The notes: generated by a model from the letters alone, not told the origin. A DNA stretch of 64,000 nucleotides from G963708325 sp963708325 (GCA_963708325.1 OY970203.1:1116001-1180000); one strand, 5' to 3'; counted from the stretch's first letter, positions 41,131 through 50,044 are shown. Numbers and translations are program-made.

Positions 41131-42161
41131 CCGGAGCGACGGTGGAGCCGGCCCGGGCGCCGGATCCGGGCGGCGACGCCGCCCCCCTTTTGGAGGTGAC
41201 CGACCTGGTCAAGCACTTCCCGATCAAGTCGGGGCTGCTGTTCGATCGCGAGGTGGCGCGGGTGCGGGCGGTGGACGGGATCAGCTTCTCGGTGGGCAGG
41301 GGCGAGACCCTCGGGTTGGTCGGCGAGTCGGGCTGCGGCAAGTCGACCCTCTGCCGCACGATCCTGCAGCTGCTCGAGCCCACCTCGGGCTCGGTGCGGT
41401 TCGACGGCAGCGAGATCGCGGGGGCGTCGCGCCGCGAGATGAGGCCGCTGCGCCGCGAGATGCAGATGATCTTCCAGGACCCCTACGCCTCGCTCAACCC
41501 GCGCAAGCGGGTCGGCCAGATCGTCGGCGACCCGCTGAAGCTGAACGGCGTCGCCCACGGGGCCGAGCTGCGGCGGCGCGTGCAGGAGCTGCTCGAACGT
41601 GTCGGCCTCTCCGCGGAGCATTACAACCGTTTTCCGCACGAGTTCTCCGGCGGCCAGCGCCAGCGGATCGGGGTGGCGCGGGCGCTTGCACTCGAGCCCA
41701 AGCTGATCGTCGCCGACGAGCCGGTCTCCGCCCTGGACGTGTCGATTCAGGCGCAGATAATCAACCTGCTCGACGATCTCCAGGACGAGCTGGGCCTGAC
41801 CTACATCTTCGTCGCCCACGACCTCAGCGTCGTCCGTCACGTCTCCGACCGGATCGCGGTGATGTACCTCGGCAAGCTCGTCGAGCTTGCGCCGGCCGCG
41901 GACCTCTACGCGAAGCCGATCCATCCCTACACGATCGCGCTGCTTTCGGCGGTGCCGATCCCCGACCCCAAGGAGAACGCCGAGCGCGAGCCGCTCGTGC
42001 TCGAGGGCGACGTGCCGAGCCCGGTCGACCCGCCGGCGGCGTGCCGCTTCCACACGCGCTGTCCTTGGGCCACCGAGATCTGCTCGCAGGTCGAGCCGGA
42101 GCTGATCGAGCATCGGCCCGGCCATTGGGCGGCCTGCCATCACCCCCAGAACGTGGGCTGA
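41127..42161 (+). CDS. ABC transporter ATP-binding protein, DppF-like
   Basis: 344 residues from a GTG that overlaps the previous stop. Walker A GESGCGKS, Q-loop FQDPYASLNP, signature FSGGQRQR, Walker B LIVADEPVSALD and switch His in VAHDLSVV. It begins LLEVTDLVKHFPIKSGLLF, the DppF/OppF hallmark, and ends with a Cys-rich CRFHTRCPWATEIC extension. Last gene of the transport operon starting with the MFS gene. Confidence 0.94.
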   Translation: MTGATVEPARAPDPGGDAAPLLEVTDLVKHFPIKSGLLFDREVARVRAVDGISFSVGRGETLGLVGESGCGKSTLCRTILQLLEPTSGSVRFDGSEIAGASRREMRPLRREMQMIFQDPYASLNPRKRVGQIVGDPLKLNGVAHGAELRRRVQELLERVGLSAEHYNRFPHEFSGGQRQRIGVARALALEPKLIVADEPVSALDVSIQAQIINLLDDLQDELGLTYIFVAHDLSVVRHVSDRIAVMYLGKLVELAPAADLYAKPIHPYTIALLSAVPIPDPKENAEREPLVLEGDVPSPVDPPAACRFHTRCPWATEICSQVEPELIEHRPGHWAACHHPQNVG

Positions 42162-42188
42162 CGGACAGCGGTCGCTAGCCTCGGGCGC

Positions 42189-42605
42189 GTGGATCGCTCG
42201 ATCGCCTGGCGCGCAGCCGCCGTGCAGACAGTCGCCGTCGCCGTGCTGTCGGTGGCGCTCGCGGTGACGCTGCCGCACAGCTTCTTCGACGATTGGGGCT
42301 GGCTCGCCGGGCCGGGCGCGTGGGCGGCGTGCAGCCTGCTGACCGCCGCCGCGCTGCGGCTGCCCATCGCATCCACCCTGCTAGGCGCCGCGCTCGCCGG
42401 CGTCCCCAGCGTGGTCGCCGTGATCGTCGGAGCGCACTGGCTCGGGGCCGCGATCGCGATCGCCTGCTTCGCCGCCTGGTGCGGCGCCCTCGCCGAGCGC
42501 CGCGGGCAGGGCGACGGCCGTGGGAGCGCGGCGATGACTCACCCCACTTTCGATGAGGCCGGCGCGCGGTTCGGGCACTACGATCGCACCGGGGGACAGG
42601 ACTGA
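42189..42605 (+). CDS. Small membrane protein of unknown function
   Basis: 138 residues from GTG with three or four hydrophobic helices (about 8-28, 36-60, 64-98) and a short charged C-terminus that includes a run like MTHPTFDEAGARFGHYDRTGG. No family recognised. It follows the ABC operon by 27 bases and precedes a diguanylate cyclase by 38, so it might belong to either transcription unit. Coding potential is supported by the consistent membrane pattern only. Confidence 0.6.
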   Translation: MDRSIAWRAAAVQTVAVAVLSVALAVTLPHSFFDDWGWLAGPGAWAACSLLTAAALRLPIASTLLGAALAGVPSVVAVIVGAHWLGAAIAIACFAAWCGALAERRGQGDGRGSAAMTHPTFDEAGARFGHYDRTGGQD

Positions 42606-42643
42606 CGAAGAGCGAGACAGCCCGCTCAGATTCGCCGCGGACG

Positions 42644-44086
42644 ATGGCGCTGGCGCTGGCGCTGCTGTATTGCGCCGGAGCGACGATCGGGGCGCTCACC
42701 CTGATCCTGCCGCACTCGTCGATGTTCAACGACGGAGCGTTGTGGTCGAACATCGCGATCGCCTACGCCGGATCGGTGGCGATCGCCGCCGCCGCCGGCC
42801 GGTTGCCGCCGTGGTCCCTGAACGTGCTCGTCGGAGTCGGCACGCTGGTGATCACGCGGGCCATCTACTACAGCGGCGATCTGTCGAGCTTCTACAGCCT
42901 CTGGTACGTCTGGGTCGGCCTCTACGCGTTCTTCTTCTTCGACCGCGTCTGGGGTGTCGTCCACCTGGCGATCATCGGCGCCGCCTACGCCTGGGCGCTG
43001 ACGCAGGTCACCCAGCCGACGCCGCTTGCGCGCTGGGTGATGACGATGGGGACGATCCTGATCGCGGCCGTGCTGATGGACGTGCTGGCCACGCGGGTGC
43101 GGCGGCGGGCGGCGGAGGCGGACGCCCGCGCCCAGGCGATGGCCGCCGTCGCCAACGTCGCCCACGAGCTGGCGCGGCGGACGAGCGTCGAGGCGGCCGC
43201 GCCCGCGGTCTGCGACGCGGCCGTGGACGTCGCCGGCGCCAAGGGGGCGATGCTCTGGGAGCCGACGCCCGACGGCAGCAGCCTGATGATCACCGCCGCC
43301 ACCGAGCCCGGCGTGGCCGGCACCCGGCTCCCCTTCGTCAATCGCCCGTCGGGCGTCGTTCGCGCCTACTCGACCGGAGAGTCGTTCTTCGCCGCCCGCA
43401 CACAGGCGAACCCGAACGTCGACCAGCGGGTCGCCGAGGCGGTCGGCGCCGGATCGGCGCTCTTCCAGCCGGTGTCGCGCGACGACGCGCCGATCGGCGT
43501 GCTCGCGGTGTACTGGGCGCAGCCGCTGGAGCGGCTTGACGACGAGATCGCCCAGGTGATCCATCTGCTCGCCGTCGAGGCGGCGATCGCGATCGAGCGC
43601 GCCGAGACGCTGTCACGCCTCGAGCATGTGGCCCGCACCGACGACCTCACCGGCCTCGCCAACCGCAGGTCGTGGGACGAGCACCTGGGCCGCGAGCTGG
43701 CGCGGGCGAAGCGGGAGGGGGCGCCGCTGGCTGTGGCGATGCTCGACCTCGACTACTTCAAGGACTACAACGATCGCCACGGCCACCAGGCCGGCGACCG
43801 CCTGCTGAAGGAGGCGTCAGCCGCCTGGCAGGGCCTCGTCCGCGACACCGACATCCTCGCCCGCTACGGCGGTGAGGAGTTCGCGCTGGCGCTGCCCAAC
43901 ACCGACCTCGACAGGGCGACGGCGATGCTGGAGCGGCTGCGCGCCGTCACCCCGGAGAACGAGCGCTCCTCCGCCGGGGTGGTCTGCTGGGACGGCGCCG
44001 AGGACGCCTCCTCGCTCATCGACCGCGCCGACCGCGCCCTCTACGCGGCCAAGCGCGGCGGACGCGACCGCGTCGTGGCGGCCTAG
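42644..44086 (+). CDS. Membrane-bound GAF-GGDEF diguanylate cyclase
   Basis: 480 residues. Five or six membrane helices (about 1-150), a coiled linker, a GAF domain (about 170-325) and a GGDEF domain (about 335-480) with DDLTGLANRRSWDEHL, AMLDLDYFKDYNDRHGHQAGD and the intact motif RYGGEEF. The RxxD inhibitory site before it is not obvious (RDTDILARYGGEEF holds RDTD, which could serve). It is expected to make c-di-GMP in response to a membrane or small-molecule signal. The start could lie slightly upstream; ATG at 42644 is the first good one. Confidence 0.92.
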   Translation: MALALALLYCAGATIGALTLILPHSSMFNDGALWSNIAIAYAGSVAIAAAAGRLPPWSLNVLVGVGTLVITRAIYYSGDLSSFYSLWYVWVGLYAFFFFDRVWGVVHLAIIGAAYAWALTQVTQPTPLARWVMTMGTILIAAVLMDVLATRVRRRAAEADARAQAMAAVANVAHELARRTSVEAAAPAVCDAAVDVAGAKGAMLWEPTPDGSSLMITAATEPGVAGTRLPFVNRPSGVVRAYSTGESFFAARTQANPNVDQRVAEAVGAGSALFQPVSRDDAPIGVLAVYWAQPLERLDDEIAQVIHLLAVEAAIAIERAETLSRLEHVARTDDLTGLANRRSWDEHLGRELARAKREGAPLAVAMLDLDYFKDYNDRHGHQAGDRLLKEASAAWQGLVRDTDILARYGGEEFALALPNTDLDRATAMLERLRAVTPENERSSAGVVCWDGAEDASSLIDRADRALYAAKRGGRDRVVAA

Positions 44087-44151
44087 CGCGGACAGCCGGG
44101 GCCGTGCGGCTCGTGGGCGAGCCCCCGGGGCGGGCGAGGCATCGGGTTGGC

Positions 44152-44277
44152 TCAGGCGCCGGGGAAGAGCCCGAGGATGACGGCGACCGCGAGCATCGCG
44201 CCGGCCACGATCCCGGCGGCGTAGGCAAGCGCTCGCCAGCTCCCTCCCGCAGGGTGCGGAGTCTGCCAGTCGAGCAT
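44152..44277 (-). CDS. Possible short single-pass membrane protein
   Basis: 41 residues from ATG at 44277: a short polar start, then a hydrophobic helix YAAGIVAGAMLAVAVILGLF near the C-terminus. In-frame upstream starts would extend it to 63 residues. No SD is evident. The 309-base gap 44087-44395 otherwise holds nothing I recognise. Kept because the helix pattern is clean, but chance cannot be excluded. Confidence 0.35.
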   Translation of the reverse strand: MLDWQTPHPAGGSWRALAYAAGIVAGAMLAVAVILGLFPGA

Positions 44278-44395
44278 CGCCACGATCTGTTCCCGTTTCG
44301 GAACCACGAGGCTGGATCTCGGGTGAGACCGTAGCGCCCCCATCGGCCCGAACTTCGCGGCCGCCGCCGGCGATCCTGCAAGCTGCGGCGTTTTC

Positions 44396-44965
44396 CTACT
44401 CGGTCCGTGCCGGGCGGTAGATCAGGATCAGGCACTCGCCGGCGGGCCTGGATTCGACCAGGCGCAGTGCCGTTGTTTCATCCGCCTCGGTGAACAGGCG
44501 CTTTCCGCCGCCGAGGATGACCGGGAAGACCATCAGCCGGTACTCGTCGACCAGGCCGTGCCGCATCAGCTCGCGCACGAGCGTGGCGCTGCCGCTGACC
44601 AGGATCTCGCCCTCGCCCTCCTGCCTCAGCTTCGAAACCTCGGCGGCGACGTCGCCGCCGATCACGGTCGAGTTGTTCCAGCCGGGGTCCTCGAGGGTGG
44701 TCGAGACGACGTACTTGGGCATGTTGTTGAACTTGTCCGCGAACTCCCCCTCGCGCTCGGGCCAGGCCGCCGCGAATCCCTCGTAGGTCCGGCGCCCCAG
44801 CAGCAGCGCCTCCGCCCCGAGCGCCTCGTCGAGCTTGAACTTGTCCCCCTCCGGGCCGCGATCGAACTCGAACGCCCAGCCGCCGCGATCGAACTCCTCG
44901 GCGCCGCCGGGATCCTCGATCACACCATCAACCGTCACGAACTGCGACACAACCACAGTGCCCAT
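44396..44965 (-). CDS. Dihydrofolate reductase-like (RibD C-terminal) protein
   Basis: 189 residues. RibD C-terminal/DHFR fold: VSQFVTVDGVIEDPGG at the start, ALLLGRRTYEGFAAAWP in the middle, and the ILVSGSATLVRELMRHGLVDEYRLMVFPVILGGGKRLF region. Proteins of this group are NADPH-dependent reductases of unknown substrate and are usually stand-alone, as here. A strong GGAGGAG SD precedes the ATG at 44965. Divergent from a second member of the same fold 62 bases away. Confidence 0.88.
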   Translation of the reverse strand: MGTVVVSQFVTVDGVIEDPGGAEEFDRGGWAFEFDRGPEGDKFKLDEALGAEALLLGRRTYEGFAAAWPEREGEFADKFNNMPKYVVSTTLEDPGWNNSTVIGGDVAAEVSKLRQEGEGEILVSGSATLVRELMRHGLVDEYRLMVFPVILGGGKRLFTEADETTALRLVESRPAGECLILIYRPARTE

Positions 44966-45027
44966 CGCTCCTCCTTCGTCTTCGTCCTTTCGGGCCGAAT
45001 CTATAGTTCTGGAAAGGAGGACAGTGG

Positions 45028-45552
45028 ATGCAGATCCGCACCCGCATGTGCATCAGCGCCGACGGCTACGTGACCACACCGGACGGGTGGCCGGTCCAAC
45101 TCGCCGACCCCGGCTTCACTCCCGGTGAAAGCTACGGATTTTCGGAGTTTCAGAAGAGCTGCGACGCGGCGCTGATGGGGCGCGTCACGTTCGAGCCCGC
45201 GATCGGCGCGGACCGGTGGCCATGGCCGAACCTGGACGTGTTCGTGCTCGGCTCGCAGCGTCCCCCCGGAACACCGGACGACGTGGTCGTCGACAGCGAC
45301 CCGGCGGCGCTGCTCGAGCGGGTCCGAGCGGCCAACCGGGGCGGCGACGTCCATCTGGTCGGCGGCCCGCGCACGATCGAGACCTTCCGCGCCCTCGGCG
45401 CGCTCGACAAGCTCGGCCTGATCGTGCTGCCGCTGCTGATCGGAGAGGGGATGCGGCTGACCCCGTCGCTCAACACCGACGCGAGGCTGACGCTTGAGGA
45501 GGAGTGCGCCCTGCCGGGCGGCTCGGTGGAGATCGTCTATGCCTGCGCGTGA
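45028..45552 (+). CDS. Dihydrofolate reductase-like (RibD C-terminal) protein
   Basis: 174 residues. Same fold as the divergent neighbour but from a different branch: MCISADGYVTTPDGWPV, CDAALMGRVTFEP and HLVGGPRTIETFRALGALDKLGLIVLPLLIGEGMRL. A GGAGG SD lies 9 bases before the ATG. The close divergent pairing of two such genes suggests a shared promoter region and perhaps shared regulation. Confidence 0.87.
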   Translation: MQIRTRMCISADGYVTTPDGWPVQLADPGFTPGESYGFSEFQKSCDAALMGRVTFEPAIGADRWPWPNLDVFVLGSQRPPGTPDDVVVDSDPAALLERVRAANRGGDVHLVGGPRTIETFRALGALDKLGLIVLPLLIGEGMRLTPSLNTDARLTLEEECALPGGSVEIVYACA

Positions 45553-45569
45553 CCCGTCGGATTCCGAAG

Positions 45570-45659
45570 CGGAGGGGGAGGGATTCGAACCCTCGATGGA
45601 CCAAAACGGCCCATAACGGTTTTCGAGACCGCCGCATTCAACCACTCTGCCACCCCTCC
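45570..45659 (-). tRNA. tRNA-Ser (anticodon CGA)
   Basis: A 90-base class II tRNA. Acceptor stem GGAGGGG/CCCCTCC, discriminator G, anticodon loop TCTCGAAA with CGA (reads UCG), a long variable arm and T arm GAGGG-TTCGAAT-CCCTC. CCA is not encoded. Confidence 0.96.
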
Positions 45660-45723
45660 GAGGTGACGCCTCAAGGCTAACGGCCGTCGCGAGCCGATCA
45701 GCGGGCGAGCATAGAGTCCGGCC

Positions 45724-46734
45724 ATGGATGCGGGCCTGTTTCTGGCCGTTCTGCTCGCCGTCGCCTTCGCCGTCACCAACGGTCTGCACGACGCGGCGAA
45801 CGCGATCGCGACGCTGGTCGCCACCCGGGCGGCGCGTCCGGGTCAGGCGATCGTCCTGGCGACGGTGTTCAACATGCTCGGCCCGCTCGTCGTCGGCGCC
45901 GCGGTCGCCGACACGATCGGCGGCATCGTCACGCTGACGTCCTCCGCCGCGATCGAGGTGATCGGATCGGCGCTCACCGCCGCGGTGGCGTGGAACCTCG
46001 TCACCTGGCGGTTCGGGATCCCGTCCAGCTCCGGGCACGCCCTGGTCGGCGGGCTCGTCGGCGCCGCCCTGGTCGAGGGGGGGATCGACGCCGTGAACTG
46101 GGGAGGGTTCGATGGCTGGCACCCGGTCGGGGTGTTCGGCACGCTGATCGCTCTGGCGATATCCCCCGTGCTCGGCGGGCTGGCCGCGCTACTCGTGATC
46201 CGGGGGCTGCGCGCCGCGGCGCGGCGGGCGACGCGGCGCTGGAACTCCACCGTTCGCGGCGGCCAGTGGACGATGTCGGCCGCACTCGCCTTCAGCCACG
46301 GCGCCAACGACGCCCAGAAGTCGGTCGGCGTCATCGCCGCCCTGCTCCTCGCCGACGGGCGGATCGACAGCCTGGCGGCTCCCATCTGGGCGACGGTCGC
46401 GTGCGCCGCTGCGCTCACCGTCGGCACGACCCTGGGCGGATGGCGGATCATTCGCACGGTGGGCCGCCGCATCTACCGCATCCAGTCGATCGACGGGCTG
46501 TCCAGCCAGACCTCGTCCGCGGGGGTCATCCTGGGCGCCTCGCTGCTGGGCGCGCCGGTGTCGACCAGCCAGGTGGTCGCATCGTCGGTCGTCGGCGTCG
46601 GCGTCGGCCGCCGGCGCCCCAGTCACGTGCACTGGGCGGTCGTCCGCCAGATGGGCGTCGCCTGGCTTCTGACGATGCCGGTGACCGCCGTCCTGGCGAT
46701 CGTCGCGCTCGGCGTCTGGCGGCTGGTAGCGTGA
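45724..46734 (+). CDS. Inorganic phosphate transporter, PiT family
   Basis: 336 residues, ten or so membrane helices. Both signature repeats of the family are visible: GLHDAANAIATLVATRA near the N-terminus and AFSHGANDAQKSVGVIAALL in the second half. It is a low-affinity proton- or sodium-coupled phosphate (metal-phosphate) importer. The stop overlaps the start of the DUF47 gene (GTGA); this PiT-DUF47 pairing is widespread and the partner is thought to regulate the transporter. Confidence 0.93.
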   Translation: MDAGLFLAVLLAVAFAVTNGLHDAANAIATLVATRAARPGQAIVLATVFNMLGPLVVGAAVADTIGGIVTLTSSAAIEVIGSALTAAVAWNLVTWRFGIPSSSGHALVGGLVGAALVEGGIDAVNWGGFDGWHPVGVFGTLIALAISPVLGGLAALLVIRGLRAAARRATRRWNSTVRGGQWTMSAALAFSHGANDAQKSVGVIAALLLADGRIDSLAAPIWATVACAAALTVGTTLGGWRIIRTVGRRIYRIQSIDGLSSQTSSAGVILGASLLGAPVSTSQVVASSVVGVGVGRRRPSHVHWAVVRQMGVAWLLTMPVTAVLAIVALGVWRLVA

Positions 46735-47342
46735 AGCGCGGACGCTGGTTTTTGCCCGAGACCCCCGACGTGCTCGGGCTGCTTCGCAACCAGACCGCGG
46801 TGACGATCGAGGGCGTCGACGCCTTCGCCGCCTGGGCCGGCGGCGACAAGGCCGCGGCGGAGGCGGTGCGCAAGGCGGAGCACCGGGGCGACGCCGCCAA
46901 GCGGGAGCTGCTCACCGCCCTGCGCGCGGCCTTCGTCACCCCGCTGGAGCCCGAGGACGTGTTCGCCCTCTCTCGCAGCCTGGACTGGATCCTCAACTAC
47001 TCGCGGGACCTGGTCAGCGAGTCGGAGGCAATGGACTGCCGGCCGGATTCGCGGATGGCGGAGATGGCGGGCATCCTGGGCGAGGCGGTGCGTCACATCG
47101 ACGAGGCAATCGCCCACCTGGGCTCCGAGGGCAACGCGGCGACCGACGCCGCCGACGCGGCGCTCGCCGCCGAGCGCCGCCTCGAGCACGCCTACTACCA
47201 GGGCATGGCGGCCTCCCTCGAGGTCGAGGACCGCCAGGAGCGGATCGCGCGACGGGAGCTGTACCGCCGGCTCTCGCGGATCGGCGAGATGGTCGTCGAC
47301 GCCGCCGAGCGGGTCGTCTACGCGGTCGTCAAGCAGAGCTGA
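46731..47342 (+). CDS. DUF47 (PhoU-like) family protein
   Basis: 203 residues from GTG overlapping the transporter stop. All-helical PhoU-like bundle: VKRGRWFLPETPDVLGLLRNQT, AEAVRKAEHRGDAAKRELL, and a C-terminal RRELYRRLSRIGEMVVDAAERVVYAVVK. The acidic and His residues in ExxxD-type positions of the first bundle suggest metal binding. Probably an accessory or regulator of the adjacent PiT transporter. Confidence 0.92.
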   Translation: MKRGRWFLPETPDVLGLLRNQTAVTIEGVDAFAAWAGGDKAAAEAVRKAEHRGDAAKRELLTALRAAFVTPLEPEDVFALSRSLDWILNYSRDLVSESEAMDCRPDSRMAEMAGILGEAVRHIDEAIAHLGSEGNAATDAADAALAAERRLEHAYYQGMAASLEVEDRQERIARRELYRRLSRIGEMVVDAAERVVYAVVKQS

Positions 47343-47371
47343 GGTCGTCCACGCATAGAATCGCCGTGGCG

Positions 47372-48733
47372 ATGGCCGAGACGACCAAGTTCGTCCTGCC
47401 CGAGTCGGAGATACCGACCCACTGGGTGAACCTGCTGCCGGACCTTCCCGGCGATCCCCTGCCGCCGCTGCATCCGGGCACCAAGGAGCCGGTCGGCCCC
47501 GACGACCTCGCGCCGATCTTCCCGATGGGGCTGATCGAGCAGGAGGTGTCGGCGGCACCGGAGATCGAGATCCCCGACGAGGTGCGCGAGGTCTACCGCC
47601 TCTGGCGTCCCTCCCCGCTCCACCGTGCCCACAGGCTCGAGCGCGACCTCGACACGCCCGCGCACATCTACTACAAGTACGAGGGGGTCTCGCCGGCGGG
47701 ATCGCACAAGCCCAACACCGCCGTGGCGCAGGCCTACTACAACCGCGAGGCGGGGATCGCGAAGCTGGCGACCGAGACCGGCGCGGGCCAGTGGGGGTCG
47801 GCGCTGGCGCTCGCCTGCCAGCTGTTCGGGCTGGAGTGCGAGGTGTTCATGGTCGGGGTCTCATACGACCAGAAGCCGTACCGGCGGGCGATGATCGAGA
47901 CGTGGGGAGGCACGGTTCACCGCAGCCCCTCCGACCTCACCGAGGCCGGCCGGTCGCAGGCCGAGCACCAGTCCGGCAGCCTCGGAATCGCGATCTCCGA
48001 GGCCGTCGAGACGGCCGCGCAATCGGAGGACACGAACTACTCGCTCGGCTCGGTGCTCAACCACGTCTGCCTGCACCAGACCGTGATCGGGCAGGAATCG
48101 CTGGCGCAGATGGAGATGGCGGGCGAGTACCCCGACGTCGTCGTCGGCTGCGTCGGGGGCGGCTCGAACTTCGCCGGTCTCGCCTACCCGTTCGTGCGGC
48201 GCAACCTCCGCGAGGACATGCCCACCCGCTACGTGGCCGCCGAGCCCGCCGCCTGCCCCACCCTCACCCGGGGCGAGTACCGCTACGACTTCGGCGACAC
48301 GGTCGGGCTGACGCCGCTGATGCCGATGTACACGCTCGGCCACGACTTCGTGCCGCCGCCGGTCCACGCCGGCGGCCTGCGCTATCACGGCGACGCCCCC
48401 AGCCTGTGCGGGCTGGTCCGGGCCGGGATCGTCGAGCCGGTGGCGATCGCGCAGACCGCGGCGTTCGAGGCCGCCGTGCGGTTCGCCCGCGCCGAGGGGA
48501 TCCTCCCCGGGCCCGAGCCGGCGCACGCCCTGCGGGCGGCGTTCGACGAGGCCGCGGCCGCCAAGCAGGAGGGAACGGAGCGCGTGATCCTGATCGGCCT
48601 CTCCGGCCACGGGCACTTCGACATGTCCGCCTACGACGCCTACCTCGCCGGCGACCTCGAGGACCTCGAGTTCAGCGAGCAGGACATGCAGGCGGCGCTC
48701 GAGCGCCTCCCGGAGGCGCCAGCGCTGGCCTGA
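47372..48733 (+). CDS. TrpB2-type tryptophan synthase beta-like enzyme
   Basis: 453 residues from ATG at 47372; a GTG two codons earlier is possible. PLP-dependent fold type II enzyme with the Schiff-base lysine in GSHKPNTA (K113), the phosphate-binding loop CVGGGSNFAG and an extended N-terminus (IPTHWVNLLPDLP) diagnostic of the TrpB2 subgroup. TrpB2 makes tryptophan from indole and serine, or phosphoserine in some species, and usually lacks a TrpA partner; none is nearby. It may salvage indole. A long hairpin follows the stop. Confidence 0.93.
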   Translation: MAETTKFVLPESEIPTHWVNLLPDLPGDPLPPLHPGTKEPVGPDDLAPIFPMGLIEQEVSAAPEIEIPDEVREVYRLWRPSPLHRAHRLERDLDTPAHIYYKYEGVSPAGSHKPNTAVAQAYYNREAGIAKLATETGAGQWGSALALACQLFGLECEVFMVGVSYDQKPYRRAMIETWGGTVHRSPSDLTEAGRSQAEHQSGSLGIAISEAVETAAQSEDTNYSLGSVLNHVCLHQTVIGQESLAQMEMAGEYPDVVVGCVGGGSNFAGLAYPFVRRNLREDMPTRYVAAEPAACPTLTRGEYRYDFGDTVGLTPLMPMYTLGHDFVPPPVHAGGLRYHGDAPSLCGLVRAGIVEPVAIAQTAAFEAAVRFARAEGILPGPEPAHALRAAFDEAAAAKQEGTERVILIGLSGHGHFDMSAYDAYLAGDLEDLEFSEQDMQAALERLPEAPALA

Positions 48734-48747
48734 GGCCGGCCGATTCC

Positions 48748-48784
48748 GGGCGAGTTTGTCCGTCTCGGGAGGACAAACTCGCCC
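48748..48784. terminator. Perfect 14-bp hairpin between convergent genes
   Basis: GGGCGAGTTTGTCC (48748-48761) and GGACAAACTCGCCC (48771-48784) pair completely around a 9-base loop. It sits between the convergent trpB2 and YtoQ-like stops. No U-run on either strand, so a bidirectional hairpin-only terminator is the likely role. Confidence 0.6.
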
Positions 48785-48790
48785 CGACGC

Positions 48791-49258
48791 TCAGGCTGGC
48801 GCCGAGGCCGGCAGCTTCGCCTCGATCGCGTAGCGCAGCACCTCGACGACCTGCTCCGGCGTTCGCGCCGTCGCCAGCGCCGCCCTGTTGACCTCCTTCA
48901 TCGCATGGTCGAGGTCGGCATCGTGCAGGGTGATGATCGGCTTGTCGAGCGCCGCCGCGAACCCTGCGTCGAAGGCGGCGTTCCACTGGCGGTACTTGTC
49001 GCCGAATTTCACCACGACGACGTCGGCCCAGCGGAGGAAGGTCTGGGTGCGAACGGCGTTCACCCCCGCTCCCTTGTGGTCGTGCCAGAACTTGTCGTCC
49101 TCCGGGCCGAGGATCGTCACGCCGCAGTCGTCCGACGCGGCGTGATCGGTGACCGGGCCAAGCAGCTCGACGTCGAGTCCGGCGGCCTCCACGCCCTCGG
49201 CGATCCGCTCGCGCCAGTCGCTGTGGATCTCTCCTGCGAGATAGACCTTCCAGCTCAT
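48791..49258 (-). CDS. YtoQ family protein (nucleoside deoxyribosyltransferase-like fold)
   Basis: 155 residues, MSWKVYLAGEIHSDWRERI and on, with SDDCGVTILGPEDDKFWHDHKGAGVNAVRTQTFLRWADVVVVKFGDKYRQWNAAFDAGFA split across the middle. This is the YtoQ family, related by fold to nucleoside 2-deoxyribosyltransferases; the actual reaction is not established. A GGAGGAG SD precedes the ATG at 49258. A longer in-frame reading past 49258 has no family support. Confidence 0.87.
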   Translation of the reverse strand: MSWKVYLAGEIHSDWRERIAEGVEAAGLDVELLGPVTDHAASDDCGVTILGPEDDKFWHDHKGAGVNAVRTQTFLRWADVVVVKFGDKYRQWNAAFDAGFAAALDKPIITLHDADLDHAMKEVNRAALATARTPEQVVEVLRYAIEAKLPASAPA

Positions 49259-49339
49259 TCGCTCCTCCTCCGTTCGCGCGGTCCGGCCCCTTCTACCATC
49301 TCGCGCGCCGGAGGGCATCCGGGGCGGGGCAAGCGGAGC

Positions 49340-49358
49340 GGGGCGCCGCGGGCGCCCC
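49340..49358. terminator. GC hairpin after the SnoaL-like gene
   Basis: GGGGCGCC (49340-49347), loop GCG, GGCGCCCC (49351-49358): a perfect 8-bp stem 24 bases beyond the minus-strand stop at 49383. No U-tract. Confidence 0.45.
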
Positions 49359-49382
49359 GTCACGCTCGCGCTCGTGCCGGGT

Positions 49383-49814
49383 TCAGCCCGCGGCCTGGCC
49401 CGCCGGGGCGGGCATCTGGCCGAGCTGGGTGAGCATGTCCACCTGGTCGAAGTAGGCGCGGCCGCCCACGATCTTGCCCTCGGAGTCGAAGTGATAGATC
49501 TCCAAGTAGGCCAGCTCCAGCTGGCGTCCCGTCGCCTCCATCGGCCCCAGCGGGCCGTCGTTCGTCCCCCGGCCGACGAACTCGGCGACCACGGTGGCGC
49601 CGGCGTCGTAGATCTTCGGGTCGGTGATCCGGGCATCCGAGAAGGCGTCCGCCCAGCCCTTCGAATAGTTGTCCACGAACTGGTCGGGCCCCTCGTGCCG
49701 CATGCCGCGGCCGTCCGTGAAGACGCAGTCCTCGGCGATCAGGCCGCGCATCGCGTCCCAGTCGCGCTCGTTGAATGCCCGCTGCTCCTCACGAATAGCG
49801 TCTGCGTTCCCCAT
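49383..49814 (-). CDS. SnoaL/NTF2-like protein
   Basis: 143 residues of the cone-shaped NTF2 fold: ADAIREEQRAFNERDWDAMRGLIAEDCVF at the start, then GPDQFVDNYSKGWADAFSDAR and a C-terminal EIYHFDSEGKIVGGRAYFDQVDMLTQLG. The fold hosts small-molecule isomerases, cyclases and ligand binders; no catalytic residue can be named with confidence. A strong AAAGGAGG SD precedes the ATG at 49814. Free-standing gene. Confidence 0.85.
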   Translation of the reverse strand: MGNADAIREEQRAFNERDWDAMRGLIAEDCVFTDGRGMRHEGPDQFVDNYSKGWADAFSDARITDPKIYDAGATVVAEFVGRGTNDGPLGPMEATGRQLELAYLEIYHFDSEGKIVGGRAYFDQVDMLTQLGQMPAPAGQAAG

Positions 49815-49956
49815 CCTCGCCTCCTTTGATCAGCCGCGGCGTCCGGCCGTGGCGCATTTCGGCTCGGGCGAACCCTCTCTCCGATCCCACCCGCCGTCAA
49901 GTGCCGCGGTCCCGCCGTGCCGCGCCGGCGCCGCTATCGTCACTCCCCCCCCTCTC

Positions 49957-50044
49957 GGAGAGGTGACCGAGTGGCTTAAGGTGCGCGACTGGAAATCGCG
50001 TGGGCGGGTCAACCGCCTCGTGGGTTCGAATCCCACCCTCTCCG
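49957..50044 (+). tRNA. tRNA-Ser (anticodon GGA)
   Basis: An 88-base class II tRNA. Acceptor stem GGAGAGG/CCTCTCC, discriminator G, anticodon loop CTGGAAA with GGA, long variable arm (GGGCGGGTCAACCGCC) and T arm GTGGG-TTCGAAT-CCCAC. CCA is not encoded. No 3' fragment copies were noticed near it. Confidence 0.96.
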
